From Microcoleus sp. AS-A8 (lineage in GTDB: Bacteria; Cyanobacteriota; Cyanobacteriia; Cyanobacteriales; Coleofasciculaceae): DNA of 64,000 bases. A program made the translations under genes and the position numbers. Positions 18,574-28,228 of this stretch are shown piece by piece. The notes under the pieces were generated by a model, which saw only the letters and a program-made list of their open reading frames with translations, was not told the origin of the DNA and searched no databases. The stretch is taken from positions 1 through 64,000 of the forward strand of contig JAMPKV010000017.1 in the NCBI GenBank assembly GCA_039962225.1. Direction: 5' to 3'. The stretch's first letter is position 1. Every line of letters starts with the position of its first letter.

Positions 18574-18839
18574 GGGCAGAGCTTGTACTTTCAACCTGGG
18601 TATATACCTGAGCTATCTTCCTTGTTGTAGCATGTCTTGACCGTCCGTTACACAGGGGTTTGGCTTAAAACATCGATTCACTAATCAAACAATCGCTTGA
18701 GACTTTTGCCAAACGTCAAAAAAGAGAGGAAGGGAATCTGATGCATTTGCCTTATTTCCGTGTTGAGACTACTCATGATGAATATTAGAGCGGAGTTTTA
18801 GGGAATGTTAATTACGGAAAGCTTAATAAGGGAAAGTTC

Positions 18840-21800
18840 ATGCTGGAATTTGTACGAACCCTTGTAGATGCAAGAGGCTTTATTCCTCAAGGACACTGCT
18901 ATCTTTGGAAACCTGAGCTAGTCTGGCTCCATGTTGCAGCAGATGCGGTGACAGGAATTTCTTATTATTCAATTTCCTTCCTGTTAATTTATTTTGTTCA
19001 TAAAAGGCGAGATTTGCCCTTTAACTGGATTTTTCTCATGTTTGGCAGCTTTATCGTCGCCTGTGGTACGACTCATTTATTCGAGGTATGGACACTCTGG
19101 CACCCAACTTACTGGCTTTCGGGATTGATCAAAGCAATTACCGCTTGGGTATCAGTGGGTACGGCAGTGATAGTGATGGCCTTGATTCCTAAAGCACTGG
19201 CTCTCTCCAGCCTAGCCCAGTTAGAAGGGATTAACCTTGAACTAAGAAGCGAAATTACTCAACGGAAAGAAGCCGAAGAAGCGCTACAAAGAGTGAATGA
19301 ACAGCTAGAAATCAGACTTCAGAAATGTACCGCAGAGTTAGCCAAAATCAACGAATCACTGCAAATAGAAATAGAAGCGCGTAAGCATCAAGAAGAAGTG
19401 CTAAACCGACGCGAACAAGAATTCAAAGCGCTTGTTGAACATGCTCCAGATATCATCGCACGGTTCGATCGCGACTTGCGTCATGTCTACATCAACCCAG
19501 CCATAACACGAGCAACAGGATTATTACCTGAGACATTTATCGGCAAAACGAATCGAGACTTAGGGATGCCAGAAGACTTGGTTCTTTCGTGGGAGAGTTT
19601 TGTACATAAAGTGTTTAAAAATGGTCAAGAAGAGTCCCTTGCATTTCAGTTTCCTACTCCCAGCGGACTGAGATATTATCAAGTTCGTCTTGTGCCGGAA
19701 TTGGCAAAGGATGGCTCGATTAAATCGACGCTTTCCATTGCGCGTGATATCAGTGAACACAAGCAGGTCGAGGAAGCTTTGTTAAGGCGCAGTCGCCAAT
19801 TGGAAATTCTTTCCCGCGCTAGTCATCAGATTAACACTGTACTGGAAATCCCAACAGTAATGAGAACCATGATGGCTTCAGCGATCGAGCTGGCAGGAGC
19901 ATCGGCTGGGACTTACGGAATAAACAAGCAAGGGCAAATGGTTTTTACTGAATACAATCAAAATGGCAAAATTTACTCGATTGATATCACCTGTGAGCGG
20001 GGAATGGGGGTTTCCGGTTGGGTTATGGAGACCCGAAAACCTTATATATCTAATAATATTGAAAGCGACCCTCACATCTTACCGTATCTACAAAAAAGTT
20101 TTACTTTTTATAATCTAGTAAACATTCCTATTTTTAATCGCAAAGAAGAATTAATCGGCTGTTTTGAACTTCATAATAAAGCCAATCAACGTCCGTTTAG
20201 TGACAATGATATTACGATGCTACAAGGTTTGGCTGCCAGTGCAGCCGTAGCCCTGGAGAACGCCCAAATGCTTGTTGAGCGCCAACAGGCAGAAAAGGCT
20301 CTACGAGAAAGCGAACAGAGATTAGGCGCTATCTTCAATCAAGCCGCTGTTGGTATTGCACAGGTGGGACTTGATGGAAAATGGTTACTGGTGAACCAAA
20401 AGTTGTGTGACATTGTGGGTTACACGAGTCAGGAACTTTTACAGCAAACGTTCCAAGATATTACTCACCCTGATGACCAAAATATTAGCCTCAAATACCT
20501 TCAGCAAATGATGGCTGGTGAGATTCAAACTTACTCGCTGGAAAAACGCTACATTTGTAAAAATTCTCTCCCCCTTTGGATTAATCTGACCGCTTCGATT
20601 GTCCGAGATTCGTCCGGCGAACCGCAGTACTTTATTGTTATTATTGAAGATATTAGCGCTCGCAAAACGACTGAAGAAGAACACAAAAAATTAGTTTCAC
20701 TGATTGAAAATAGTTCTGATTTTATTGCCTTAGCTTCAATGACGGGAGAAGTCCTCTACGTGAATGAGGCGGGTAAACAGCTAGTAGGACTCGATAGTAA
20801 TGACGAGGTTAAGAGTACACTCGTACTCGACTACCTGATGGAAGACAATCGGGTCGAGTACCTAGAGCAAATTGTGCCACTCTTGATGAAAAACGGACGT
20901 TGGGAGGACGAATATCGCTTCAGGAACTTCAAAACAAACCAGCCAATTGTAGTGCATCATAACTGTTTTCTGATCACAGACTCGCGAACTGATGAGGCGA
21001 TCGCGATCGCAACAGTAACCCGCGATATTACGGAGCGCAAACGGGCACAGAAAGAACTGCAAAAAAGCTATAACCTCCTACAATCCGTCATTAATAGCAC
21101 CCCGGATGCCATTGTAGTTAAGGATTTGCAAAGCCGCTATGTGATGATCAATGCGGCGGTTTGCGATATCCAAGGAAAGCCTGAATCAGAAATTCTGGGT
21201 CGAGATGATAGTGAGTTGTTCCCATCTGATACGGCGCTTCTGATCATGGAAAATGATCGTCGCATCATCAGTACAGGTGAAACAGAAATTATTGAGGAAG
21301 AGCTACTCATCGAAGGCGTTCAAAAAACGTATCTTTCTACAAAAAGCGTCTGGCGAGATGCTCAAGGAAATGCCATTGGTGTCATTTTGATTGCCAGAGA
21401 TATCACCGATCGCAAACGAGCCGAGCAGGAAATTAAAGAACTCAATCAAAACTTAGAACGTCGTGTTACCGAACGCACAGCCGAACTTAAAGCCATCAAT
21501 CAGGAACTTGAATCTTTTTCTTATTCAGTTTCTCACGATCTACGAGCACCTTTGCGGGGAATTGATGGCTTTAGCCAAGCCCTTTTAGACCGCTACGTTG
21601 ACCAGCTCGATGAGAAAGGCAAACACTACCTCCAACGAATTCGTACAGGTACGCAGCGGATGGGCGAACTCATTGATGATTTGCTCAAGTTATCGCGAGT
21701 CACCCGTAGTGAGATGCAGCGCACACAAGTCGATTTGAGCGCCTTGGCAAGGGAGATCGCCGCAGAACTCCAACGTACACAACCTGAACGGCAAGTGGAA

Positions 21801-22163
21801 TGGGCGATCGCACCTAGACTGATTGCCTATGGAGATGCGAGGCTTGTGCGAATTGTGTTGGAGAATCTGCTTAACAATTCTTGGAAATTTACGTCAGCGC
21901 GGATGCTGGCACGGATTGAATTTGATAGCCAACTTCAGGAAGATGCTAAAACTGTCTACTTTGTGAATGACAACGGTGCAGGCTTCGAGATGGCTTACGC
22001 CAATAAACTTTTTGGAGCCTTCCAGCGCTTACACAGCCAAGCTCAATTTCCCGGTAGTGGGATTGGACTAGCCACCGTCCAACGCATTATTCACCGACAT
22101 GGAGGTCGTGTGTGGGCAGAAGGAGCCGTTGAACAAGGGGCTAAATTCTATTTCACCTTGTAA
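18840..22163 (+). CDS. Ethylene-receptor-like multi-PAS sensor histidine kinase
   Basis: An 1107-residue kinase. Residues 20-118 form three membrane helices of the ethylene-binding type, with Cys75 and His79 ([11 protein letters not shown]) matching the copper ligands of plant ETR1, and Asp35 and Tyr42 spaced as in ETR1. Then come a coiled coil, a PAS (about 205-310), a GAF (about 325-475), three further PAS domains, a HisKA domain with His in [10 protein letters not shown], and an ATPase domain with NDNGAGFE and [12 protein letters not shown]. Related cyanobacterial receptors bind ethylene and influence phototaxis. Two response-regulator genes follow in the same direction, so this is likely a signalling operon. 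Confidence 0.88.
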   Translation: MLEFVRTLVDARGFIPQGHCYLWKPELVWLHVAADAVTGISYYSISFLLIYFVHKRRDLPFNWIFLMFGSFIVACGTTHLFEVWTLWHPTYWLSGLIKAITAWVSVGTAVIVMALIPKALALSSLAQLEGINLELRSEITQRKEAEEALQRVNEQLEIRLQKCTAELAKINESLQIEIEARKHQEEVLNRREQEFKALVEHAPDIIARFDRDLRHVYINPAITRATGLLPETFIGKTNRDLGMPEDLVLSWESFVHKVFKNGQEESLAFQFPTPSGLRYYQVRLVPELAKDGSIKSTLSIARDISEHKQVEEALLRRSRQLEILSRASHQINTVLEIPTVMRTMMASAIELAGASAGTYGINKQGQMVFTEYNQNGKIYSIDITCERGMGVSGWVMETRKPYISNNIESDPHILPYLQKSFTFYNLVNIPIFNRKEELIGCFELHNKANQRPFSDNDITMLQGLAASAAVALENAQMLVERQQAEKALRESEQRLGAIFNQAAVGIAQVGLDGKWLLVNQKLCDIVGYTSQELLQQTFQDITHPDDQNISLKYLQQMMAGEIQTYSLEKRYICKNSLPLWINLTASIVRDSSGEPQYFIVIIEDISARKTTEEEHKKLVSLIENSSDFIALASMTGEVLYVNEAGKQLVGLDSNDEVKSTLVLDYLMEDNRVEYLEQIVPLLMKNGRWEDEYRFRNFKTNQPIVVHHNCFLITDSRTDEAIAIATVTRDITERKRAQKELQKSYNLLQSVINSTPDAIVVKDLQSRYVMINAAVCDIQGKPESEILGRDDSELFPSDTALLIMENDRRIISTGETEIIEEELLIEGVQKTYLSTKSVWRDAQGNAIGVILIARDITDRKRAEQEIKELNQNLERRVTERTAELKAINQELESFSYSVSHDLRAPLRGIDGFSQALLDRYVDQLDEKGKHYLQRIRTGTQRMGELIDDLLKLSRVTRSEMQRTQVDLSALAREIAAELQRTQPERQVEWAIAPRLIAYGDARLVRIVLENLLNNSWKFTSARMLARIEFDSQLQEDAKTVYFVNDNGAGFEMAYANKLFGAFQRLHSQAQFPGSGIGLATVQRIIHRHGGRVWAEGAVEQGAKFYFTL

Positions 22164-22264
22164 CCTCAAAAAAATTCTTGCCCTCTTATTATAAATAGGC
22201 GTTAACATTCTTGAGGCTGTAAGCTAAAAGGAGGTTCTTTACTAGTTCTCAAAGGGCTAAACAG

Positions 22265-22705
22265 GTGGGCCAAAGAAACGCTCTACTCCTTGTGGAAGAT
22301 AATCCTGACGATGAAGAATTAACGTTGCTGGCTTTCGAGCAAAGCAGGATTACCAATGAGGTCGTGGTAGCCCATGACGGAGTAGAAGCGCTAGACTATT
22401 TATTCGGTACAGGAATGTACGCAAGTCGTGACTTGAGCGTCATGCCAGCTCTAATCCTCCTAGATTTACAATTACCTAGAATAAATGGATTGGAAGTATT
22501 ACAGCGATTGCGTGCCAACAACCGAACAAAATTTCTTCCTGTCGTGATTCTGACAACATCCAATGAACAGCAAGACTTGATGAATAGTTACAGTCTTGGA
22601 TGCAACAGCTACATTCGCAAACCTGTAGATTTTCAACAATTTATGACAGCCGTACAGCAATTGGGGATGTATTGGCTAATTTTGAACGAACTACCAGCTA
22701 TCTAA
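22265..22705 (+). CDS. CheY-like response regulator, Rcp1 type
   Basis: A 146-residue single receiver. Acidic pocket E11-D12, phosphoacceptor Asp67 (LILLDLQLP), switch Thr (ILTTSN) and Lys119 (IRKPVDF) are all present. The long loop before the phosphoacceptor strand is typical of Rcp1, the phytochrome Cph1 partner. It starts with GTG, 102 bases after the ethylene-receptor-like kinase. It has no output domain, so it must act by protein contact or phosphotransfer, probably from the kinase upstream. Confidence 0.88.
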   Translation: MGQRNALLLVEDNPDDEELTLLAFEQSRITNEVVVAHDGVEALDYLFGTGMYASRDLSVMPALILLDLQLPRINGLEVLQRLRANNRTKFLPVVILTTSNEQQDLMNSYSLGCNSYIRKPVDFQQFMTAVQQLGMYWLILNELPAI

Positions 22706-22716
22706 GGACTTTGCTC

Positions 22717-24324
22717 ATGATAAATAGACCACTGCGTGTTTTGCTCGTGGAAGACTCGGAGGACGATGCCGAGCTGTTAGCGTATGAACTAGAGTGCAGT
22801 GGTTACGAATTAATCTATGAACGAGTGGATACAGCCTCGAAAATGAACGCCGCACTCGCTCAACAGACCTGGGATATTATTATCGCTGATTATACTTTGC
22901 CTAGTTTTAGTGCCCCAGCCGCGTTGACTCTTTTGCAGGAAAGACAGCTAGATTTACCCTTCATTATTGTGTCCGGCACGATTGGTGAGGATATTGCCGT
23001 TGCGGCAATGAAAGCGGGGGCGCATGATTACTTAATGAAAGGAAAATTGGCTCGACTGGCACCCACGATAGAGCGGGAGTTACGCGAGGCTAGTGAGCGA
23101 CACAAGCGACGTGAAGCTGAGCAAGCTGTGCGCCAGAATGAAGAACGTTTTCGAGCCTTAATTGAAAATGCTTTAGACATTATCACAGTTGTTAATGCTG
23201 ATGGAATTATTGACTATGAAAGCCCCTCTATTGAAAGGGTTTTGGGTTATAAACCAGAGGATTTAGTCGGGAAAAATATTTTTGATTACATTCACCTTGA
23301 AGATAGAGCAAACCTCGTTCAGACCCTGAATCAGCTCGTCCAAAATTTCAACCTTGCCCTATCTATCGAGTTCCGTTTTCAGCATCAAGATGGTTCTTGG
23401 CGAATTCTTGAGGCAGTCGGAAAACATCTTCTAGAACGCAATAACAGTAGCCGCTTTGCCACCTCTAATCAAGTGGGATTGGAGAGTAGTATTATTCCTG
23501 GCAAAAGGTCGAGTATTGTACTCAATTCCCGCGACATCACAGAGCGTAAGCGAGCTGAAGAAGTTCGGAATACACTTTTAAGAGAAAGAGAACTGAGTGA
23601 AGGTAGATTCAACTTCGTTTCTATGATGTCCCATGAGTTCCGCAATCCACTCACGCGCATCCGAGTTTCGAGTGAATTACTCAAAAACTTTAAAGATAAA
23701 ACGACGGAGGATCAACAAGAACGCTGTCTTAACAATCTAGAATCTGCGGCTAGAGAAATGACACAGCTATTAGAAGATATTTTAATTCTTACTAGAGCAG
23801 AAGTCGGAAAATTAACATTAAACTTAAATCGGTTTAATTTGGCGGAATTCTGCTCTAATCTGGTAGAAGAAATGCAGATTGAGGCAGGAAGTAAACATAG
23901 GCTATTATTGGCCATTCGAGGGGAGTGCAACTCGGTTTATCTGGATGAAAATCTCCTGAAACATATTCTGGTTAATTTGTTATCGAATGCGATTAAATAT
24001 TCACCCGAAGGTGGCAACATCTGGTTGGAACTCTCGTATCAACATGGTAACGCCATCTTCCAAGTTCAAGATCAGGGGATTGGCATTCCGCTAGAAGATC
24101 AACAACAATTGTTTGAATCGTTTCATCGAGGGCGAAATGTCGGTAAGATTCCTGGTACAGGACTAGGACTGTCCATTGTCAAACACTTTGTGGACTTGCA
24201 TGACGGGAAGATTAGTATTCAAAGTGATGTGGGAGTGGGCACGACGTTTACAGTTATACTGCCGTTGAATAGCCAGAAATCTATAGAGGGACAGCGCGAC
24301 GCGAAGCAATATCACGCCCTCTAA
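22717..24324 (+). CDS. Hybrid receiver-PAS-histidine kinase
   Basis: A 535-residue protein. A receiver domain lies first (residues 6-125, Asp58 in IIIADYTLP), then a PAS domain with an extra Ser/Asn-rich loop before its last strand, then HisKA with His in MMSHEFRNPL and an ATPase domain with N box (NLLSNAIKYS), G1 (DQGIGIP) and G2 (GTGLGLSIV). The N-terminal receiver suggests that it takes phosphate from the kinase two genes upstream. The start 11 bases after the previous stop supports an operon. The last 15 residues lie in an AGAGGG...CCCTCT inverted repeat that could double as a terminator stem. Confidence 0.88.
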   Translation: MINRPLRVLLVEDSEDDAELLAYELECSGYELIYERVDTASKMNAALAQQTWDIIIADYTLPSFSAPAALTLLQERQLDLPFIIVSGTIGEDIAVAAMKAGAHDYLMKGKLARLAPTIERELREASERHKRREAEQAVRQNEERFRALIENALDIITVVNADGIIDYESPSIERVLGYKPEDLVGKNIFDYIHLEDRANLVQTLNQLVQNFNLALSIEFRFQHQDGSWRILEAVGKHLLERNNSSRFATSNQVGLESSIIPGKRSSIVLNSRDITERKRAEEVRNTLLRERELSEGRFNFVSMMSHEFRNPLTRIRVSSELLKNFKDKTTEDQQERCLNNLESAAREMTQLLEDILILTRAEVGKLTLNLNRFNLAEFCSNLVEEMQIEAGSKHRLLLAIRGECNSVYLDENLLKHILVNLLSNAIKYSPEGGNIWLELSYQHGNAIFQVQDQGIGIPLEDQQQLFESFHRGRNVGKIPGTGLGLSIVKHFVDLHDGKISIQSDVGVGTTFTVILPLNSQKSIEGQRDAKQYHAL

Positions 24325-24468
24325 AGGGTAAATTAGGGTGAAAAACCTGGAACTGTCTGTGTAGGGGGGAAAGAAGTGCTGTGCTGATGCCACCACCCGC
24401 TCCCGAAAGCTAATATCGGAGATAGGCCGCATAAGCGAGTTTTGATCGTAAATAAGGAAGTTGCATCA

Positions 24469-25443
24469 GTGAGCCAATCTATCTCTAAGTTGGTCGATAA
24501 CCTACCAACCAATAGCATGACCGTTTACATGCTGCGATCGCTAGATTTTATCGTCCCCGGTGAATGGCAAAACGTAGTAGGGTTTGACAACACGATTCGT
24601 GCGGTTACGGGTGTTACGGATAGATACTTAATTGAGGAAATTGGTCAGAGGGCGATCGCACTTTACAATAACCCTTCTGAAGTTTATCAACAAACCTTAT
24701 GGCTTTATCAAACCGTTGATCGGGCTGATAATGCGATCGGTGCAGCCGCACTAGCGAATAAAATTGGCGAAAAAATCAGCTTTTTGGGCTTCTTAAATCA
24801 GCTAACTCCCAAAGCCGACACCGTCCAAACCATCGATCTGTGCTTGAAACTCGTTGTCGAAGCGATCGCTTTTTGCCGACTGCATGGTATTCCTACCAAT
24901 ATTGACGCGTTTAAAGCATCCTTAGCTAACTATCATAATGAGTCCGTAATCCGGATGGCTGCTCTGATTGCAGTTGATGGATTAATTCCCCTTGGCCCCA
25001 ACTTCATCCTAAAAGCTCAATCTGTTCTTGGGCAATTAAATACCGCTCAACTAGAAGGAAATCCAACCTATCAAAACATCAGCAGCGCAATTCCTGGCGG
25101 CACGACGGCTGGTAAATTGGGCTTTATCGGCGAAAATTTTGCCTCAGTTAAAGGCTGGATGAATAATTTTGTTATGTCTCGGAACTTAACACCCGAAAAA
25201 GTAGTCGTACACTTGCAACAGTTTATGAACGTTGCTGATAGTAAGTTAGACTATGTAGCTGCCTTCCTTGACATGTCAACTAACTATTATGAACACACGG
25301 GTACTCAGACCGTTGCCCGAAACCTGATTTTACGTGCAGCTCAAGAGACTAAGGGGAAAGTCAAAGATAAAGATAAAGACAAAGACAAAGAGAAAAAGAA
25401 AAAGGACAAGGATAAGGATAAAAAAAAGAAAAAAGATTATTAA
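24469..25443 (+). CDS. Unknown protein with a lysine-rich tail
   Basis: A 324-residue protein starting at a GTG with AAGGAAG eight bases before it; TTG at 24442 is a weaker choice. Residues 1-300 are mixed helical text with no recognised domain, although LIEEIGQRAIALYNNPSEVY and related blocks look like a folded cyanobacterial family. The last 27 or so residues are almost entirely Lys and Asp, coded by a purine-rich microsatellite. Such a tail could bind nucleic acid or acidic surfaces. It follows the kinase operon in the same direction after 145 bases. Confidence 0.7.
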   Translation: MSQSISKLVDNLPTNSMTVYMLRSLDFIVPGEWQNVVGFDNTIRAVTGVTDRYLIEEIGQRAIALYNNPSEVYQQTLWLYQTVDRADNAIGAAALANKIGEKISFLGFLNQLTPKADTVQTIDLCLKLVVEAIAFCRLHGIPTNIDAFKASLANYHNESVIRMAALIAVDGLIPLGPNFILKAQSVLGQLNTAQLEGNPTYQNISSAIPGGTTAGKLGFIGENFASVKGWMNNFVMSRNLTPEKVVVHLQQFMNVADSKLDYVAAFLDMSTNYYEHTGTQTVARNLILRAAQETKGKVKDKDKDKDKEKKKKDKDKDKKKKKDY

Positions 25444-25558
25444 GCGATCTTAAAATTCATCAAGCCTGATAGCCACACTTTTCTATTGTGAAAATAGTAC
25501 AGTGTGAGCGAATGCGTGTTTGGTCTTTTCTTTCTTTTTTGGAGGCTTCAACGTTAAT

Positions 25559-26017
25559 ATGGCTAGTGTAAAACAAAGCTTGACTATTTCTGTATTGGTT
25601 TTGACTGTATTGACCGGAAGCCTCGTCTCTTTTTCCAAGTCTGTCATTGCTGGTGAATTTCTACTAGATGACCGCTGCCGACCCAACTCAAGATTACCAG
25701 AGTCTGATGCAGCCTTTCTCTCTTATCAATGGGAGTTTAAAGCAAATCGCCAAACCTATTGGTTTTTAGCGGCTCGCTATCAGGATGGAGCTTACCTTCT
25801 TTGTTTTTCTAAACCCAATTTTAAAGAACCTCAACCCTTGAAGGTGAGTCAACTCCAAAATCAATTTATTCGCAAAATCGTCAAAGCTCCTAACAGCAAT
25901 ACTGTTTTTGTGGTTACGGTAGCCGAAGGGAATGGCAGTCGCGTACCTTTGACAGAGTATCAGTTGAATTTGAGAAATCCTAACCAACCGAGTGTAACTC
26001 GGCTGCGGAGAAAATAA
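25559..26017 (+). CDS. Secreted protein of unknown function
   Basis: A 152-residue protein with a clear signal peptide (LTISVLVLTVLTGSLVSF, cleavage probably near VIAG). The mature part has two Cys residues and beta-like text ending in a basic LRRK. No domain recognised. The start at 25559 puts GGAGG 13 bases upstream. It lies in a run of four plus-strand genes for exported proteins. Confidence 0.7.
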   Translation: MASVKQSLTISVLVLTVLTGSLVSFSKSVIAGEFLLDDRCRPNSRLPESDAAFLSYQWEFKANRQTYWFLAARYQDGAYLLCFSKPNFKEPQPLKVSQLQNQFIRKIVKAPNSNTVFVVTVAEGNGSRVPLTEYQLNLRNPNQPSVTRLRRK

Positions 26018-26044
26018 CCCTACTTGAATCTATAAAAGTAGTAA

Positions 26045-26064
26045 GGTGCGTTAAATAACGCACC
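26045..26064. repeat. Short perfect hairpin
   Basis: GGTGCGTT and AACGCACC with loop AAAT, between two secreted-protein genes. A common intergenic hairpin type in cyanobacteria. It lacks a T run, so it is not a convincing terminator. Confidence 0.7.
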
Positions 26065-26114
26065 CTACAACTTACAACTGACCTGTTCTAAAACATAAGA
26101 GGGAGAAAGATTGG

Positions 26115-26420
26115 ATGAGAAATTGCTCTAATTTTTGGTTAGCTCTAGCTTTTTCCGCTTCTGTGATTACTGTAGGGCTACCCGCTCAAGCCGCAAAAGT
26201 TTGCAAAGTAACAGACCCTACGGGTACTCCACTCAATGTTCGCACTCAGCCCAATGGTCGAGTCATCAATACTTTAAAAAATGGCAGAGAAGTCAATATT
26301 GAAGCCATAACCAACGATAGTAAGGGTCGCCCGTGGGCGAAGATAGGTGGTTATTACAAGGGTGAATACAGAATTTGGGGCTGGGTACTTCGAGAATTTA
26401 TCAGTTGCTATGGGAGCTAA
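26115..26420 (+). CDS. Secreted bacterial SH3-domain protein
   Basis: A 101-residue protein with a signal peptide (LALAFSASVITVGLPAQA, cleavage after AQA) and one SH3b domain: GTPLNVRTQPNGRVINTL at the start and WGWVLREFISC at the end. SH3b domains often bind peptidoglycan or metal-linked peptides outside the cell. The two Cys that bracket the domain (near 32 and 98) may form a disulfide. Single-domain forms like this are common in cyanobacteria. Confidence 0.85.
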   Translation: MRNCSNFWLALAFSASVITVGLPAQAAKVCKVTDPTGTPLNVRTQPNGRVINTLKNGREVNIEAITNDSKGRPWAKIGGYYKGEYRIWGWVLREFISCYGS

Positions 26421-26625
26421 CGTCCTCCTAATTCTCACTGCTAGGCATTACACCGGAGCGTTAGTGAGAACAAGGCTGTTGACAGAAGGAGCAAAGCGCG
26501 ATTACCTGAAAAATCCGGAATTATTAAGGCGTCATGCGTAATTATGATGATGTCCTGGCACAAGGCGATCTGTCGGCTCAAACACTCACTGCTAAAATAT
26601 TGGGTCGGAGATTCATGGCTCATTC

Positions 26626-27828
26626 ATGTCTATTTGGGTTTGGCTATCACGAGTAACGTTACTGAGTTTGGTGGGGACTGGTGCCCTTGCCGCTTTATTA
26701 TTCACAACGCCTGGTAAGAACAACAGCGATCGCGCCAAAGCTACCGATGAAGCCGCTCGCATCCAAGCGGCTGCTATCACGCCAGAGGAGATGACAGTCC
26801 TAAATTTGTCTGCTCCTATGCCACCCACGTCTATCCCTCAACCCGATTTCCCGATGGAAGCTGGAGATGGCAAAAAAGTTTCAATCCAGTCTGGGGATGG
26901 CGAAAAAGCTGCAACAAAACCTGGAGTTGACAAAAAAGTTTCCATGCAGTCTGGGAACGGTGAAAAAACTGCAACAAAACCTGGAGTTGACAAAAAAGCT
27001 TCCATCAAGTCTGGGGATGGTGAAAAAACTGCAACAAAACCTGGAGATGACAAAAAAGCTTCCATCAAGCCTGGAAATGGCAAAAAATCTGCAACAAAAC
27101 CTAGGAATGGCAAAAAATCTGCAACAAAACCTAAGGGTACTCAGAAAATCCCAGTTCCTCCTTTCAATCTCCAGAAAAGCCTGATTAGTTTGTCTCCTCT
27201 GTTTGCCACCCCTACATCGTTAGGAATGGTGGCGATTGGTGTGGCAGAGGGAAATTATCGATTGGTCGTAAAAAACGGTGTCCTCTACGTGGAGCAGACA
27301 CCACTTTACTTCGGACATACCGATCCGGGAAACTTATCTTGGGGCGCTGTGGTGACCAACTTCGGCCCGTGTAGCGACCAAGGGCGTAGTGGTGGAAATA
27401 TGGCTTTGGCGGAGCAAATGTGCCTAGAGCGAGCGCTTAATGCACTGCCCGTTCAGTTGGTTGATTTAAACGCTGCTGGGATTAATCCAGTCGGGGACAT
27501 CGAAGCCCTGCTCAACACGGCGGATTTATACAATCAGGCAAGCCCCATTCACTCCCGTTATTTTCCTCGAGCTCTAGCGATCGCACGCCGGGGCGGACTA
27601 AACGGAATTGACGCGATCGCTTGGGCAAGAACTGCATCTTTCTACCTCAACTCCAATAATGAGTTAGATATAGAAAAAGGCATAAACCAAGCATCGGGGC
27701 TGTTGGGTATCTGTGCTAGAGAGAATCGTCCGGTAACCGAATGGCAATGTGTCTATGGCGATCAGATGCGACGAGTTCAAGCAATCACGACTGTTTTAGA
27801 GAAATATCGGCGTCTCGCCCGAAAGTAA
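26626..27828 (+). CDS. Exported repeat protein with a unique C-terminal domain
   Basis: A 400-residue protein. Residues 8-28 form a signal or anchor helix. Residues about 80-165 are a lysine-rich array of 10-residue units alternating GDGEKTATKP and VDKKASIKSG types. The C-terminal 210 residues form a separate domain with conserved-looking Cys (NFGPCSD, MCLERAL, GICAREN, WQCVYG) and the text LVVKNGVLYVEQTPLYFG. This domain was not recognised. The repeats could be a flexible wall-spanning spacer; that is inference. Start ATG at 26626 directly precedes the hydrophobic stretch. Confidence 0.75.
   Translation: MSIWVWLSRVTLLSLVGTGALAALLFTTPGKNNSDRAKATDEAARIQAAAITPEEMTVLNLSAPMPPTSIPQPDFPMEAGDGKKVSIQSGDGEKAATKPGVDKKVSMQSGNGEKTATKPGVDKKASIKSGDGEKTATKPGDDKKASIKPGNGKKSATKPRNGKKSATKPKGTQKIPVPPFNLQKSLISLSPLFATPTSLGMVAIGVAEGNYRLVVKNGVLYVEQTPLYFGHTDPGNLSWGAVVTNFGPCSDQGRSGGNMALAEQMCLERALNALPVQLVDLNAAGINPVGDIEALLNTADLYNQASPIHSRYFPRALAIARRGGLNGIDAIAWARTASFYLNSNNELDIEKGINQASGLLGICARENRPVTEWQCVYGDQMRRVQAITTVLEKYRRLARK
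26866..27130 (+). repeat. In-gene 30/60-base tandem repeat array
   Basis: About four 60-base units, each made of two 30-base halves, coding for the lysine-rich array of the exported protein. Units are near-identical in DNA, which points to recent slippage or unequal exchange. Confidence 0.85.
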
Positions 27829-28228
27829 CGTGATGGGGATACCTGCCTAAACCCTTATCATACGAAGTTGCGTTGCTCCTACAGAGCCGCTTCGCTAACG
27901 TACCGTACATAGTACTTTCTCTCCCTAGCCCCCCTGAACTTTAGACCTTTTGCAAAAAATATAAAGAACCCCTCCCTAACCCTCCCCTTAGAAAGGGGAG
28001 GGAACTAGAATTCACTTGCTTCCCCCCGAACTCAAGGGGGGACTGTTAGCGTCGCGAGACGCAGTCCGGGGGGTCAGATTTTGACTTTTGCAAGAGATGT
28101 TCTCTTGTCCCCCTAGTCCCCCTACTCCCCCTTGCTCTCCTTGTCTCCCTCGTCGCCCCCTGAACGTTTGTTTGAGAGCGCTCTCGATTGATAAGACAGT
28201 TCTCAAAAGACCACAGAATGTGGTCTAT
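27829..28228. repeat. Intergenic repeat cluster
   Basis: About 400 bases between convergent genes. It holds a GGGGACTG...CAGTCC inverted pair with a nested hairpin GCGTC-GCGA-GACGC (28049-28062), a 26-base segment (28068-28093) whose exact reverse complement occurs at 55398-55423, and C-rich strings (28100-28160) of the CCCCCTAGTCCCCC type. No gene recognised. Confidence 0.7.

Noticed and set aside
26838-27113. 91-codon repetitive minus-strand frame
   Set aside because: A mirror of the lysine-rich repeat on the plus strand; periodic DNA opens several frames.
26867-27184. 105-codon repetitive plus-strand frame
   Set aside because: Out-of-frame reading of the same repeat array inside the exported protein gene.
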